Shown one piece after another: positions 11,128 to 22,798 of a stretch of DNA of 64,000 nucleotides. The DNA is taken from NCBI GenBank assembly GCA_027579435.1, contig JANBPK010000845.1, forward strand, positions 124,001 through 188,000, in the 5' to 3' direction. The stretch is from Candolleomyces eurysporus. Taxonomy: Eukaryota; Basidiomycota; Agaricomycetes; Agaricales; Psathyrellaceae. Under the pieces are notes generated by a model that was given only the letters and a program-made list of their open reading frames with translations, was not told the DNA's origin and searched no databases. The translations under genes were made by a program, and so were the position numbers. The first letter of the stretch is position 1. Each line of letters begins with the position of its first letter.

Positions 11128-13011
11128 TTAAAAATCGTCGTGGGCCGATCTGTCCAAAACACAATCCGGGTCATACCACCACCTGTACATCGGGCCGGAA
11201 AAAGAAGACCTGTTCCGTTCCCTGTACGACGTATTCAACGAAAAGTCTTCCAAATCCACTCCCCTATCCTCCAGTTCCTTTTGAACATCCTTCTTCTTCG
11301 AAATCACAAATGCCACGATCACATTGCTCAGCCGAGAGATCGACGCTCCGGCAGCAACGACATTCCTTCTCCTAGCCGCAATGAACTCCACCAACGCTTC
11401 GTCCGAGAACTCGACATGACCCAGCTTACAGCCAAACTTGTCCAACTTCGGACACAAAACTCCCTCCAAAACTCTATATCCCCCATCCTCGTCTAAATTG
11501 AATTTCGGGGTGAGTAGGCTGAGGACGGAGTTGGTGAACAATGCTTGGGCGACCTCCGAGCCTGACGAAGGGCCGAAAAACGTATTGAGCGTGCGCTCTG
11601 GTGTCCCAGAGTTGATCAGCCTGAGGGTGGCGACATTCGGTAGGCGTTCGAGACAGTGAATGAACGCTGATTGAGTTAGACATGCATAATCAAACGTCAC
11701 ATCCGTCAGCCCATCCCCAAAACATCGAAACCAATCGACAATCCAACTGTCTTCTTCGGCCTTGGGCTTGTGCAAGCTGCAAATGATGGACAGCGTTCGA
11801 AGCGAAGGCAGAATGAATGAAGAAGCGAGCCCATTGGGCCACGGTGATCCTCGAATATCCAACGAGTGGAGGTAGGGAAGACGTATGGGATGGGAAGGTA
11901 CAGGATGAGTGTCTTGAGCTGAGTCCGGAGATCTCGTTCTGAGGGCAAGGTCGATGGCGAATCGCACCAAATTAGGGCACAACCCGAGGAGAGTGAACAA
12001 CTGGGCGACGGTAATATCTGGTTTCGACGATTCGGAGGGCTTGATTGAACCAATGAGAACGCAGTCTCCGAGGCACAGCTCGGTGAGACCGCCCCAATTG
12101 ACAGGAATCAATATGTTAGCCCAGAGGTGATCCACCTTGAGGGAGCGAAGGGATGGTGCCTCGAATAGGGTGATCCGTGGATTAAGAGGCTTCTGCTTTA
12201 AATTTCGAACGATATCCGGTAGCATTGGAAGGTCGTCATCCGAGTCGTAGTCGACATTTGAGCTCCAACGAAAGCGGAATGTAAGATGAAATTCTTCGAG
12301 AATTTCGAGTTTGTCTGGGGGACAGTCGAGAAGTCGAAGGAAGGGGGAGGTCGTGCGTTCCAAGTCCAGGTTGAAGTTCACTCGCTTCCACCTGTTTGAA
12401 ACACCGATTAAGACGCTGATGATCTCCGCCATCAAAGACTCGGCCTTTGGGTCGACGGGGGGCCTCGGACTCCAGTCTCTCATGCATTCGTTGTAGGCGA
12501 AATTGATACCCAGTGGGCAACTACCAGACCGGTTGATCCATGTGATGATAGCATCCTTCAACCTCTCAATCCTCCCTTCCCATATCGCGACGTCTTCTTC
12601 GTACAGTAAGCGGGCGTCACCGGTAAGTGGTTTCTCGCGCATCGCTCGGTATGGTTTAAACGGAGCAAAAGGTCGAGGGGGTATGGAGATGACAATGTCG
12701 GACCACAGAAGCGGGAGACTTAGCGTCAGCTTGCGCCATTCAGCGCAAACATGACTGGCAACGACCACCGGATGCTTCCTCGAGATTAAAGGCGGGCTAA
12801 TGGGGGACGATTCTTTGAGAATAGAGGCTTGGAGTATCGAAAAGAGGATATCAGCGGGAATCTGGCGAGCAGGTGCGATGCAGGGGGAGTGTTCTTCGAT
12901 GATTTTCGTGTGGGCCGCTCGGCGTTCAACTAGAGCTTTGATCTCTCTGTCGATCTCGGCCACGCGGGCTTCATGGTCCTTGAGGAGCGCTGGTCGATCC
13001 TTCATAAGCAT
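11128..13011 (-). CDS. F-box/LRR protein, intronless, divergent N-terminus
   Basis: An uninterrupted 627-codon frame. It opens with a charged coiled coil (EARVAEIDREIKALVERR), then an F-box-like segment PARQIPADILFSILQA, the family signature HPVVVASHVCAEWRKLTLS, and leucine-rich strands down to a CPKLDKFGCKLGHVEFSDEALVEF block. Unlike its paralogs it lacks the PFxxxLxTNY N-terminus before the first Met. Upstream codons still look related (RFTPPEAA) but contain no ATG within about 80 bp, so the start at 13011 is the first available Met. Likely an SCF substrate adaptor; target unknown. Its 3' end faces the small helical gene 178 bp away. Confidence 0.87.
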   Translation of the reverse strand: MLMKDRPALLKDHEARVAEIDREIKALVERRAAHTKIIEEHSPCIAPARQIPADILFSILQASILKESSPISPPLISRKHPVVVASHVCAEWRKLTLSLPLLWSDIVISIPPRPFAPFKPYRAMREKPLTGDARLLYEEDVAIWEGRIERLKDAIITWINRSGSCPLGINFAYNECMRDWSPRPPVDPKAESLMAEIISVLIGVSNRWKRVNFNLDLERTTSPFLRLLDCPPDKLEILEEFHLTFRFRWSSNVDYDSDDDLPMLPDIVRNLKQKPLNPRITLFEAPSLRSLKVDHLWANILIPVNWGGLTELCLGDCVLIGSIKPSESSKPDITVAQLFTLLGLCPNLVRFAIDLALRTRSPDSAQDTHPVPSHPIRLPYLHSLDIRGSPWPNGLASSFILPSLRTLSIICSLHKPKAEEDSWIVDWFRCFGDGLTDVTFDYACLTQSAFIHCLERLPNVATLRLINSGTPERTLNTFFGPSSGSEVAQALFTNSVLSLLTPKFNLDEDGGYRVLEGVLCPKLDKFGCKLGHVEFSDEALVEFIAARRRNVVAAGASISRLSNVIVAFVISKKKDVQKELEDRGVDLEDFSLNTSYRERNRSSFSGPMYRWWYDPDCVLDRSAHDDF

Positions 13012-14336
13012 GGCAGCTTCTGGGGGAGTAAAGCGGGCACGGGGTGGATGGTGTAGTGCTAAGTGATAGGGGAAGAAAGCTCAGAGCGAAGGAGGTCAAA
13101 GCACCGGCACCCTCTTCTTTTAAACGGTTTGCACATTCAGGCGCCCTTGTCTCAACTCAAACATTCTGATCTCCGTATCTTATCTGATCTCCGCTTTGTG
13201 TCAGTTTGACAAGAACACTTTGTTCGTCTAAGACATCCAAGTCCACCAGGTTTCTTCGAATTCCTTGTCAACCAAGGTCCTCGAATTCCCCGGCCGACAG
13301 GTAATTGAAGTTAGCACAGACCATATATCCGAGTACAGAATCTCCTTTCCGGGGCTGCAATTGTGTTAGCGGTGATTTTAAGGCCTTTCAAGCCAGCGCG
13401 TTCGATGGTCCGAATGACCACAGTAAGAATGGATCTTGTAACAACGGATTCTCAACCTCGATCCAAAAAAAAATTGATATTTGAAGCCATCGGTCAATCA
13501 ACGCTTGATAACGCCAAAGACGAGTGGGAGCACATTGAAGGAGGGGACTTGCATCGGATTCCAAGCTGAATACACCCTCAAGAGCGATTTCTCGTAATCT
13601 TGGTTCGTTTTCTACCAGAGTGTTGATGGTTGGAGAGGATTAGATGGAAAGGAAACACGCCCATCTGCGTCAGCATCACGTAAATATTGATTGCTTGTCG
13701 CTTATAAGTTCGGGCTAGAATGGAGGAGAGGAGGTGCAGTTTCATACCGCTCTGTGGTCAGTGGCCAATGAGTGATAGTCGAATCCAGGGGATGGTCATC
13801 TTTGGCCTCATACTTGTTTTTTTTTCATAAAGAAATCCGCTTGGATCGTTACGTTCGTCAACTATGGATGTCCTGAGGTCAACGTTACCGCTGGGATGCA
13901 GAAATATGGATGCAACCCATGAGTCCCATCTCTCAGATCAAAGACAACATTCCACAATTTAGCTTACAACCGTGAAGGGTAGGAGAACTGTCGCATGGAA
14001 GGCAGTGTGCGCTCATTACTGCCGACGATTTCTTCGAGCTTAAGAGGGACAAGTTGGCGTTCCTGTCCGGGCTCAAGTGTCGTCATCTTTGACAAGTGGG
14101 CGCACCCGCCCCGCCCCGCACCAAAACAAGACAAGGGCGCAGGATCACATGGTCCGGCAACCAGACAAGTCTCCGGTACCAATTTTTGGAGCACTCCGAT
14201 GACGAGCTGGCTTCTTTTCCCAACCACGACCTCTTCGACGCGTCCCGGGAGACGATTCCAGCGAAATATCACGACTAGCGATACCTTTGCGCCAACAGGA
14301 CACGTATAGACGTGAACTAGACGGTGGGAGCGAAAT
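13012..14336. other. Intergenic, no supported gene
   Basis: About 1.3 kb with no family match or splice-consistent frame. It must hold the divergent promoters of the F-box gene (left) and the phosphotransferase gene (right). A homopolymer T run lies near 13820. Confidence 0.5.
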
Positions 14337-16037
14337 ATGGGGTACATTCCGGAGCATCTGCTGGAGAACCTGAGGAACTACAAGTACAGGGGCGCAGACA
14401 AGTAAGCGGCAGCATTCAGTTTATTTATACCCACATACTGAAGCTATACAGGTCTCTCGTGTCGCGCTATGTTCTTAATCCGTTCTGGAACTGGTTTGTA
14501 ACGCTCTGGCCTCTATCTGTAGCGCCCAACACGGTGCGGGTTTCCAACGTTGCCACGAATCGTGCAGCTGCTGACCTGAGCTTGAAGATAACCTTGACCG
14601 GACTATCCATCATCATCTTCAACTTCGCCACGTTGATTTACTACGACCCACTCTACCTCGTGGAACGAGATGGATATCCTGAGCCGCCCCATTGGGTGTA
14701 TTTTACGTATGTTCCACCACTCCCCTCCCCTCATACATAGTACCGCCAGCTAACGCTCCGTCAGATGGGGAATTGGTCTATTCCTTTACCAGACCTTGGA
14801 TGCTATCGATGGGTGAGCAAGAAATCTACTGCGGTGGTGGACATCCACTGACGGGCTGGGTGCAGGAAGCAGGCCAGGAGAACCGGGATGGCTGGACCCT
14901 TGGGAGAAATGTTTGACCACGGATGCGACGCTCTGAACACAACGGTTGGTACTTCTCTCTACCCACCCCACGCCTCTGCAACCTTCAGCTGAAACGAATT
15001 GATCCAGCTCGGATGCTTGCTCGCCAACAGGGCCTTGGGTTTGGGTAGGTCCTGGTGGACTGTCGCGTCGCAAATCGCCACCCTGGCCAACTTTTATCTC
15101 ACCACTTGGGAGGAATACCACACCGGCGTCTTGTTTTTGGGATATTTCTCCGGACCAGTCGAAGGTATCCTCATGATTGTCGTCATCTACTTCATCACGG
15201 GGATCTTCGGTGCGTGCCCCCAACCATCCCATAGCTTCCGTCGTTGACCAATCTTCCTTCGTTTGTAGGCCCTTCGATTTGGGAACACAAAATCTGGACG
15301 GTCCTTCACCTCGAGCACGTATCCTATCTCAAGAAGGTTCCCAACATCCCACTCAACAAGGCACTCATCGTATTCGCTATCATCGGCCTCGCCGTCAACA
15401 TCTTCCACAGCTACCTCAATGTGCGCCAAGCCTCTCGAAGCTCCTTCGGCCGCCCGCGCCAGAACTCCTCCTACCCTCCCCTCGTGCTCCTCTTGCCGTT
15501 CGTGGCGAGTACCGCCATCCAAGTCGCGTGGCTCTCCCACCCTGAGTACAACAATTCATATATTATCAACAGCGCGTCGTTCGTGCCGTTTGTATTGGCT
15601 TGGGGATTCCAGTTCGCCCATCAGGTCGGGAGGATGATTTTGGCACATGTCACGTCCGCTCCCTTCCCTTTGTTCGATTGGATTTGGATCTGGAGTATAA
15701 TTGGGGCTGTGGATGCGAACCTTCCGCACTTGATTGGACGGTGAGTTGCTTATCGCTTTATAATCTCTGTGACCGTAATAGGTTTTTGCTGACTTTGTGA
15801 CGTTCGGATGCGTTATCTTTACTTCAATGCAGACCACCCATCTTCCAGACCTCTCCGCGCCACACGGCGTACGTCGTCTGGGCCACCCTTATCATCTCTA
15901 TGTTGGCCTACGCCCGGTTCGTCACTCTCGTCATCCGTGATATCACCAATTACCTTGGGATCGCTTGTTTCACCGTCCGGAAGAAGGACGAGCATGGAGT
16001 TTGGAAGAGTGCGCAGCCTGAAGCGAAGATGCTTTGA
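14337..16037 (+). CDS. Choline/ethanolamine phosphotransferase (CDP-alcohol phosphotransferase)
   Basis: Seven exons (14337-14401, 14452-14706, 14765-14812, 14865-14943, 15008-15209, 15269-15740, 15833-16037) join in phase to a 441-residue membrane protein. The catalytic CDP-alcohol phosphotransferase motif DGx2ARx8Gx3Dx3D is complete: DGKQAR, then G of GPLGEMF, then DHGCD, built from exons 3 and 4. This enzyme transfers phosphocholine or phosphoethanolamine from its CDP derivative to diacylglycerol, the last step of the Kennedy pathway, in the ER/Golgi membrane. Several hydrophobic helices follow ([41 protein letters not shown]). Choline and ethanolamine enzymes cannot be separated by eye. 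Confidence 0.95.
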
Positions 16038-18298
16038 TTTGACCTGGGTTGGGTCCGTGACCCTGTTGGCCGGAAGACGAGATGGTGGCATCCAGATTAG
16101 AAGACCTTCGTGCTGCTCCAGCTACCTCATCTATTGCTATTCCTCTTACCCATCCATCGCTATTCCTGGCATTCGTTCAACCGGTCCATACGCCATACTT
16201 ACTTCTATTTTTACGACCCGGAGGAAGCTGTTAATGACATACTGACGAGACCCTCATCTACATACATTTTTACCTACTTACATATGATAAGACAGACGAT
16301 TTTCTATGCTCGCACGCTGGGTAGCATGAGCTCTTCCCAACAGGTTCATTTCCAGAATTATACCCGCTTTCGACCTTTCCAAGGTGATCTTCGACTAGCT
16401 CTTATCATGATCGCCCGGATAGCCCGCACGGCGCAGGTACTAGAAGAGCATGGTACACGAAGCTAATGTAAGTTTCCTTTCGTTTGCGACTTCGCTGGCC
16501 GGTGAGCCAGTATCTATATATATCCAGAAGACTGCATTTCATCCTGCTGCTCCCTTCGGCCCGTGAATAAGAAGTCTACCTTCACGCCTGGGAGGAATTT
16601 CCAAATGACTCGTGACTCGGAGAAACTGACCAGACCCTACCCGCCTTCAATCTTTTCAGGTACTCGCCAAAGAATTATAGGCAATCTTCGACTAGCTGTG
16701 TGCTGTAAGATCCCTGAGGTTGTACGTACGCTACGTTTAACGCCATCGTTCATGTCAATGTTATACTCCAGGACGGAAATAGAATGATGAGAACTTTACA
16801 TACGCATTTGCTTACACTTTACAATACTGGTTAGCAGCACTTTTTCGAGGGAGCGGAACTAACTTCGCTTTCCACCTTTTCAGGGTACGATAAGTAGGGG
16901 ATCTTCGACTGGCTGTGCAATAGCCTGCGGTTTATTGCTTCGTATCGCGGCATCGTCTCAGTTGTTCATACAAGACAGAAATAGAACTGTGCGTGGACCT
17001 CGTGGTGTACGTAGAGTGCTAGCGTTTCCCTGCATTCATGCACCTAATATAGGCACAATACCAATGGCATGATGGACGGGAAGATGTAAAAATAGAAAGA
17101 CGCTCACGAGATCATCATCACGACCACCTCGACATATCATTCCGAGCTATTTTTAGCGCGTCTGGACGGGACGATTTCTGGTTATTTATAACTTGAGGGG
17201 CTGAGTTTCTCCGACGGCACTAAACGGGCCCACACCCCCCTTGTCCATCGCCGCCATCGCCATCGCTGCCGTCGTTGCTACACACACTTATACATAGCAC
17301 AAAAGCTCAACCTCACTGCTGTAAACCATTTCCTTCTTCTGGGTATCTCCGCCAATAAATCTCACCGGCTTCCCGCAGCAGGTCGCTATACATAGAGGAC
17401 GATTTCAACGGGAGGATGATGATGAACTCGAGATAGCTGCCTCCCCACGATTGTTGCTTTTTACGGTTTCTTTTGTGGTCAGCTTCGTTTCGTTCGATCT
17501 ACGCACTATCAACTTTACCCTGACGGTGAACCCTGCAACAGGCATCTGTACGTGTCCTGCATCTTCGACCATGCCAGCTTCTTAGTTCCTATTTCAGAGC
17601 GAGGGGCAGCTATTTATACACCATCCATTCCTGTGCAGCACTCCCTTGCCATTTTGACGCACAGGCCGACTCTATCCCGAGGTCACCCGTCGTTCGTTGC
17701 TCCAGAAGAAGCTTTGACCGTGCTTGCCGTGATCAGGAGGGGTGCTATTGATACACCGCGTCCCTGATTGCTTGCCCTCAGCTCTTGCTCTTTAAATATA
17801 TTCCAATCGACCTATTTCAAGTCCGAATTGCTCCATCCATCCGGATTCAGTCCCGGCACATCGTGACGCACACACACCCTCACAACACCCAATCCTTTGA
17901 ACGAGGTATTTTTGAGGCAGAGTCGGGTGATTCTTTAAGTACACACAGGTGAGTCAAGGTCTCTTTTGTGGTTTTTGCCTTTACCTACCCCCGCATCGTC
18001 AGCTCGCGCCCCGTCCCACAAATTTTCAGTCCTCCGCATACCGCAGTCGTTGTATCGACCTACCGACATCGAACGCATCTTCCTCTCCTCCCTTCCTCCT
18101 CTGCAACGTATTTCCTACCGACTCTAATTCGAGTTAGTTCATCCAACGGAATCGTATCCCGACGGATCGTCGACTCGCTAAGCGCCTGCCACTACGTCGG
18201 CCAAGAAGAGCTAGCGAAGGCAAAGCAAGCCCACGCCACTCTACCATTTCTTGGCATCGGCGCCCATAACGATACACAACTCAACTCTTGGAGCCAAG
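16038..18298. other. Long intergenic/leader region with diverged repeats
   Basis: No coding gene supported in 2.2 kb. The left part holds three diverged tandem repeats (listed separately). From about 17200 the sequence becomes pyrimidine-rich (CCATCGCC-type repeats, CT-rich runs), which fits the promoter and long leader of the gene at 18299. Confidence 0.55.
16360..17010. repeat. Three diverged tandem repeats
   Basis: The phrase GATCTTCGACTAGCT or close variants recurs at about 16385, 16684 (CAATCTTCGACTAGCT) and 16907 (GATCTTCGACTGGCT). Each is preceded by a CTTT(C/T)(C/A)-rich stretch ending in TTTTCAGG or TTTCCAAGG. The second and third copies are followed by a related GACxGAAATAGAA segment (about 16773 and 16975). 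Period is about 220-300 bp. No open frame spans them. Confidence 0.7.
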
Positions 18299-19529
18299 AT
18301 GCCCGCGATAGCTCAAGGTCAAGGTGAGGATTATCTTTTTCTGGAGTGCTTCTGCTACACGAGCTGGATCGCTGACGTGCTGCGTGATGCCTCTTCTTCG
18401 AATGCCCTTTACTCGATGCAGGAACGCCGCCGGTTCTTAATCTTCCGAGGTATTTACTGTTTTACTCGTGAATCGAAGACACGGTGCTAATTTTTTNCGT
18501 TGAATGTTCTGCTCGCTTTGACTCTGGTCCTGCGTCTCTGCGTCCCGTCCATATCGACATGCTCTCCTTCGCTCAGCTCTTCATCATCTGGAGTGCCACA
18601 CCTTGTCGTACGGACGGCGGTAGAGGTGATAGATGTCAGGGAGGACGACGCTACGATAGAGAGTCCCTCCACCTCGTGTCGGACGTTGGACGATGCCGAG
18701 TAAGTTTTTCTTGTGTCTTGGTAATATCGTTTATTGAGCCTAAATATCTATCTCTTCCCCTATAGTCCTGGCAGGTCGCCGTCTTCGGCTTCGACTTCGG
18801 CGTCGGCATCTACATCTCAGCTGCTTTTTACTACAACAACCCCCTTTTCACCGCGACGATCCACGACGGCTCTTCATTCACCTTGTGACTTCCCCGGTCC
18901 CGCCCTAACCAGCCTTGCTTCTCTGATGCCTTCGTCCCCGCCTCCCTCTATATATCCTCTCACAATATTTGACCCTTCGTCTTCGTCTTCGTCTTTCTCT
19001 TCCTTTTCCTCCTCCTCGACTCCCTTCCCCATATCCCCACTCGCGGCTTCCCTTTCATCCTCCTCCACATCCCCGCCCCAAACAACGTCTACTCGACTAG
19101 ACGGCACCTCCAGAGGACCTCGAGGCAATGTAGCCATGGTCTCCGGTGCGATAGTAGCAGCCATCACCGTCCTCTCAGCCATCATCGTCTCCATTGTCGT
19201 GTGGTACGGATGCCATCGACGTGCGAGGAACCGGAGCATGGGGATGGGATTGGGTGGAGGAGATTTGAGACGGATGGGCTTTCAGGGGTTCAACCATGAT
19301 CGGAGGAGAAATTATTATCGTGAGGGGGGNTACGGCTGTGGGCAGTGGCAGTGGAAGTGGCAGTGGTGGCGGGACTGGGGGAGGTAGTTCTGGTAGTAGG
19401 AGAGGAACAGGGGGAGGAGAGGTCCCTGAGGTGCGGCTTGCGGAAGTGCGGAGGGACAGCGGTGACAGCGGTATGCACACGGAGGCTGTTGGGTCCGTAT
19501 CTTCAGCAAAGGAATCATCGTCGCGGTAG
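18299..19529 (+). CDS. Ser/Thr-rich single-pass membrane protein
   Basis: Exons 18299-18323, 18422-18449, 18577-18699 and 18766-19529 join in phase to a protein of about 310 residues. The first part is acidic and Ser-rich. A long Ser/Thr/Pro-rich stretch follows (residues about 60-160). A single transmembrane helix, GAIVAAITVLSAIIVSIVVW, precedes a CHRRARNR stop-transfer patch and a Gly/Ser-rich tail. An N at 19330 follows six Gs; dropping it keeps the tail in frame (VGSGSGSGSGGG to the stop at 19529). The architecture resembles a fungal cell-wall sensor or mucin-like receptor, but I recognise no family. No clear signal peptide is present in this model. A hydrophobic reading frame near 18504 lies in the third intron and lacks an ATG. 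Confidence 0.6.
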
Positions 19530-20099
19530 GGCGTATAGAGGCATGATTTCTGGGTGCCCACGAGCACAATTTTGGACCCACTTCCACGACTCGATGACAG
19601 CCAATTTTACCCTACGTACCTTCGGGTGATAGTCGGAGCAGCTTTAAAATACCCCTCATTCACTCATCCATATCTTACATTGAATCATATGTACCATAAG
19701 CTATTCAACATAGGTATCATCCAGTAGTGTACTGTATGCTCTTGGACGCTCAGCGAGCTGTAAAATATTAAATCAACGACTTGCGACGTTCGTGAAAATT
19801 TTTTTTTTACGAACACGTTGGACTTCCATGTTACAGACGCATTGCTCTCCGGTTCGTTCGGGAAATACGGAAGCTGAATGAACAGACCTATCTATAGACT
19901 TCCAAGACTACTATAATACAGTTATCATATCACGACGGATGACGGCGGCGAGAATAACGCAGTGTCAATCCAGAGGTGAGACAGGAACGACCGGATCGAA
20001 GGAGAGAGCGGCATGAGGCTAACATCAGACAAGTGCTCTAGCTTCAATCTCCCCGCCAAGAATCCCTCAACCGCGCAAGCCCCACCTTTCCACCTTCCC
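19530..20099. other. Intergenic between convergent genes
   Basis: Nothing coding seen. The region is AT-richer (for example a T run at 19800) and must hold the 3' ends of the membrane protein gene and of malic enzyme. Confidence 0.5.
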
Positions 20100-22798
20100 T
20101 CACTCGCTCAACCCCTTGTCATCATACACATACTCACTATACACCGGCACCCAGACCTTCTGTTCTGCCCTATCCCTCACCTCGGCCAAAACCATGTCCC
20201 TTACTTCACTGTTAGCCCAATCATCCGCAGACCCACTCCGTTTGGCCCAGGCCGAGGAAGCTGTGCCTTCCAAAAGCGCTTGCTCCGCTACTGCTACCCC
20301 GATTTCGAAGTTCACTTGAGGTGCGGCACCGAAATCAGGTAGGAGTGATTCGCCTTTGTATTCGTAGTCGCCTTCAATAGGAGATATGTAAGGATAATGC
20401 ATCGATCGAAATTGGCACAAGCCGTAACACACCTTTGGCATTCCCAGAAGTGGCTTCGATAGCAGGAGAGAGCGCCGCTAGTCTCTTCGCACCCGCAATA
20501 AGCATCGTATCTGTGACTTTCCTCGACTGAGCTAGTATAGCGCCGAACCCGAGGCCGGGGTATATCAGGGCGTTGTTACACTCCGCGATCCTATAGATAA
20601 AAATTATCAATCAGTCAGCCAGAGTGACTTGAAGCAAAAACCTGATGAAAGACGGATTGGTTGGTTGATAAGCACTCACCGAAACATCCTCTCCTCCCCA
20701 CCAACGCTCATCCTGACCTCGCCGAACGGACTTCCAGTAGCAACCAACGCTCTCCCCTCCGTCCACTTCATGATATCCTCCGGGAGCGCCTCCACGAGCT
20801 TACTAGGATTCGAAAGCGGTAGAATGATGGGCTTCTCGCCGTTCGTCAAGTTGCTGGACATGGTTTTGACGATTTCCTCGGTGAAGGCTCCAGCGGCGGT
20901 TGAACAGCCAATAAGGACGGTAGGCTTGACTTTTTCGATTACTTGAAGAAGGGGTACGTTTCCCGTTCCATCTCGTGCCGCGTTAGAGGATACGGAAGAC
21001 CACTTCTCCTTGAAAGGCCTGACAAATTCCTCCTTGGCCTTACTCCATTCGTGTTTCCCATTACCCCTTGTCTCCCCTTGGGCTTCGCGGTGGTAAAGCA
21101 ACCCCTCTCGGTCAATCAACCAAAAGCGTCTGTTAGCTTCCTCCCTCGAGATCCCGTCAGCTGCGACCATGGCATCGCGGACTTGGACCGCGATACCCAT
21201 ACCGGCGGATCCGGCGCCGAAGATGACGTAGCGTTGGTCGCAGAGCCTTTTACCTTGGATATCGTTTCGGTTTGAAGGTGAGGATGTGCGCTTGGACGAA
21301 CGACTGGAGACGCCGATGGCCGCCATGATACAGGCGAGGGTGACAGCACCTGTTCCTTGGCTGTCGTCCGGTTCGATTAGACAAGGATTCCGTCATATTC
21401 AAGGGTAGATGAAACGTACATATCGTCGTTGAACGCTGCATGGGTGTCTTTGTATTTGTGAAGGAGCCGGTAAGCGTTGTTCACGCCGAAATCTTCGAAA
21501 TGCAAGAGGCTATGTGGGTAGTACTTGCGCACCAATTGGACGAACCTAGTCGGAAACACGCTCGTTAAGCATGGTTATGTAGTCTCAATACAACGCAAGG
21601 TTCGTTACTTGTCAATGAACTCGTCGTAGTCTTTGCCCGTTACGCGTCGATTCCGCCATCCCTAAACGAACAATTAGTTGCGGATTTAAATGGGACTTTG
21701 TAAACACAATGGAGATAAGACTAACCACGTAGAGAGGGTCATTGAGTAGCTCCTCGTTATTGGTTCCGACGTCTAGCATGACTGCCAAGGTTTTGGAAGG
21801 GTCGAGACCGCCCACCAATCTATCGAGCATCTTGAATGAACTCACTGAAGACGGTAGAGAAGGATATGACATGTACGTACGTATACATCGCCGACTTTGC
21901 GGTTGAGATCTACAGTTTGTTCGAAGAGGAAAGAGCTTGATTTGAGTATAGTCTCGGAGCGGAGGCTTTGGTTTGTACGTACACCAATACCCTGAATGGA
22001 AGTTCAATTCAGCTCGGCGGAAGATAAGGACCCAGAAGATATGAGCAAGATACGTACCCCAACGCCCTGGTCGCCAATGCCCAAGATAGCCTCAGCGTCC
22101 GTGCAAACGACAAGGTCTATATCCCTGCCTCTCGTTTGCTCGAGAAACTCTTCTTCCATACGATCCTTTTCAGAGAAAGTCAAGAACAATCCATCAGGTC
22201 GTCGAAAGAGGTGCGAGTAGTTGGCAATTGCGTCTCCCTAAACACACAACGTATCAGATACAACCTTATCAGCCTGTCCAAGTCGAGTGAAAACTAGCAA
22301 TTCAGCACGCACCTGCGTTGGGGTATAGATAACAGGAACCAGCTCCTTCAAGTTTCTCGACAGTAAGCCATAATAAAGCGTCCAATTCTGGTCCTTCAAA
22401 CTCTGCAAGAACGTATTCTTCCGGATGGGTGAATCCCTGGTCTGAAGTTGACCATAGGCCCTTTCGATCTGCTCGTTCAATGTGTTCGCCTGGTAGGGTA
22501 ACCGCCCATGAAGGCCAAAAGCCACGCGCTCGGCCTGAGTGAACCCTGTACCCTTGTTGAACCTGGGCGAGCTGAGGAGGCTTTCGCCTCGAAGTGCGAC
22601 TCTGAGCTTGTTAATAAGGCGCGAGGGTTTGTGCGCGTAGATGTTGGGTGGGGGGCCCGGGAAGAGTGGCATAATGGAGACTCGGAGGGCACCCGAGAGA
22701 GAGTATGTGGTTCTGGAGAAGCACTCCGACTTTGCTTTCAGTCGCAAAAGGGTCCAGACTCTAGAGTAAGATAAGCACGTTTTGGATGGCAACGTCAT
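20100..22798 (-). CDS. NAD(P)-dependent malic enzyme
   Basis: A multi-exon gene on the minus strand. Recognisable blocks in order are [26 protein letters not shown] (joined across an intron at 22312/22237), [53 protein letters not shown] followed by AFNDDIQGT, the NAD-binding [11 protein letters not shown] and [17 protein letters not shown]. The enzyme decarboxylates malate to pyruvate, usually in mitochondria. A Ser/Arg-rich insertion ([14 protein letters not shown]) precedes the nucleotide-binding loop. The N-terminus is uncertain: Met codons at 22885, 22798 and 22672 are in frame, and the stretch before 22672 is basic and Ser-rich, as a mitochondrial presequence would be. The last exon ends at [10 protein letters not shown]. 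Confidence 0.93.

Noticed and set aside
18487..18703. Signal-peptide-like hydrophobic stretch (LLALTLVLRLCV) as the start of the Ser-rich protein
   Set aside because: The frame has no ATG, only TTG, and runs into stops upstream. A spliced model from 18299 removes it as intron with good sites.
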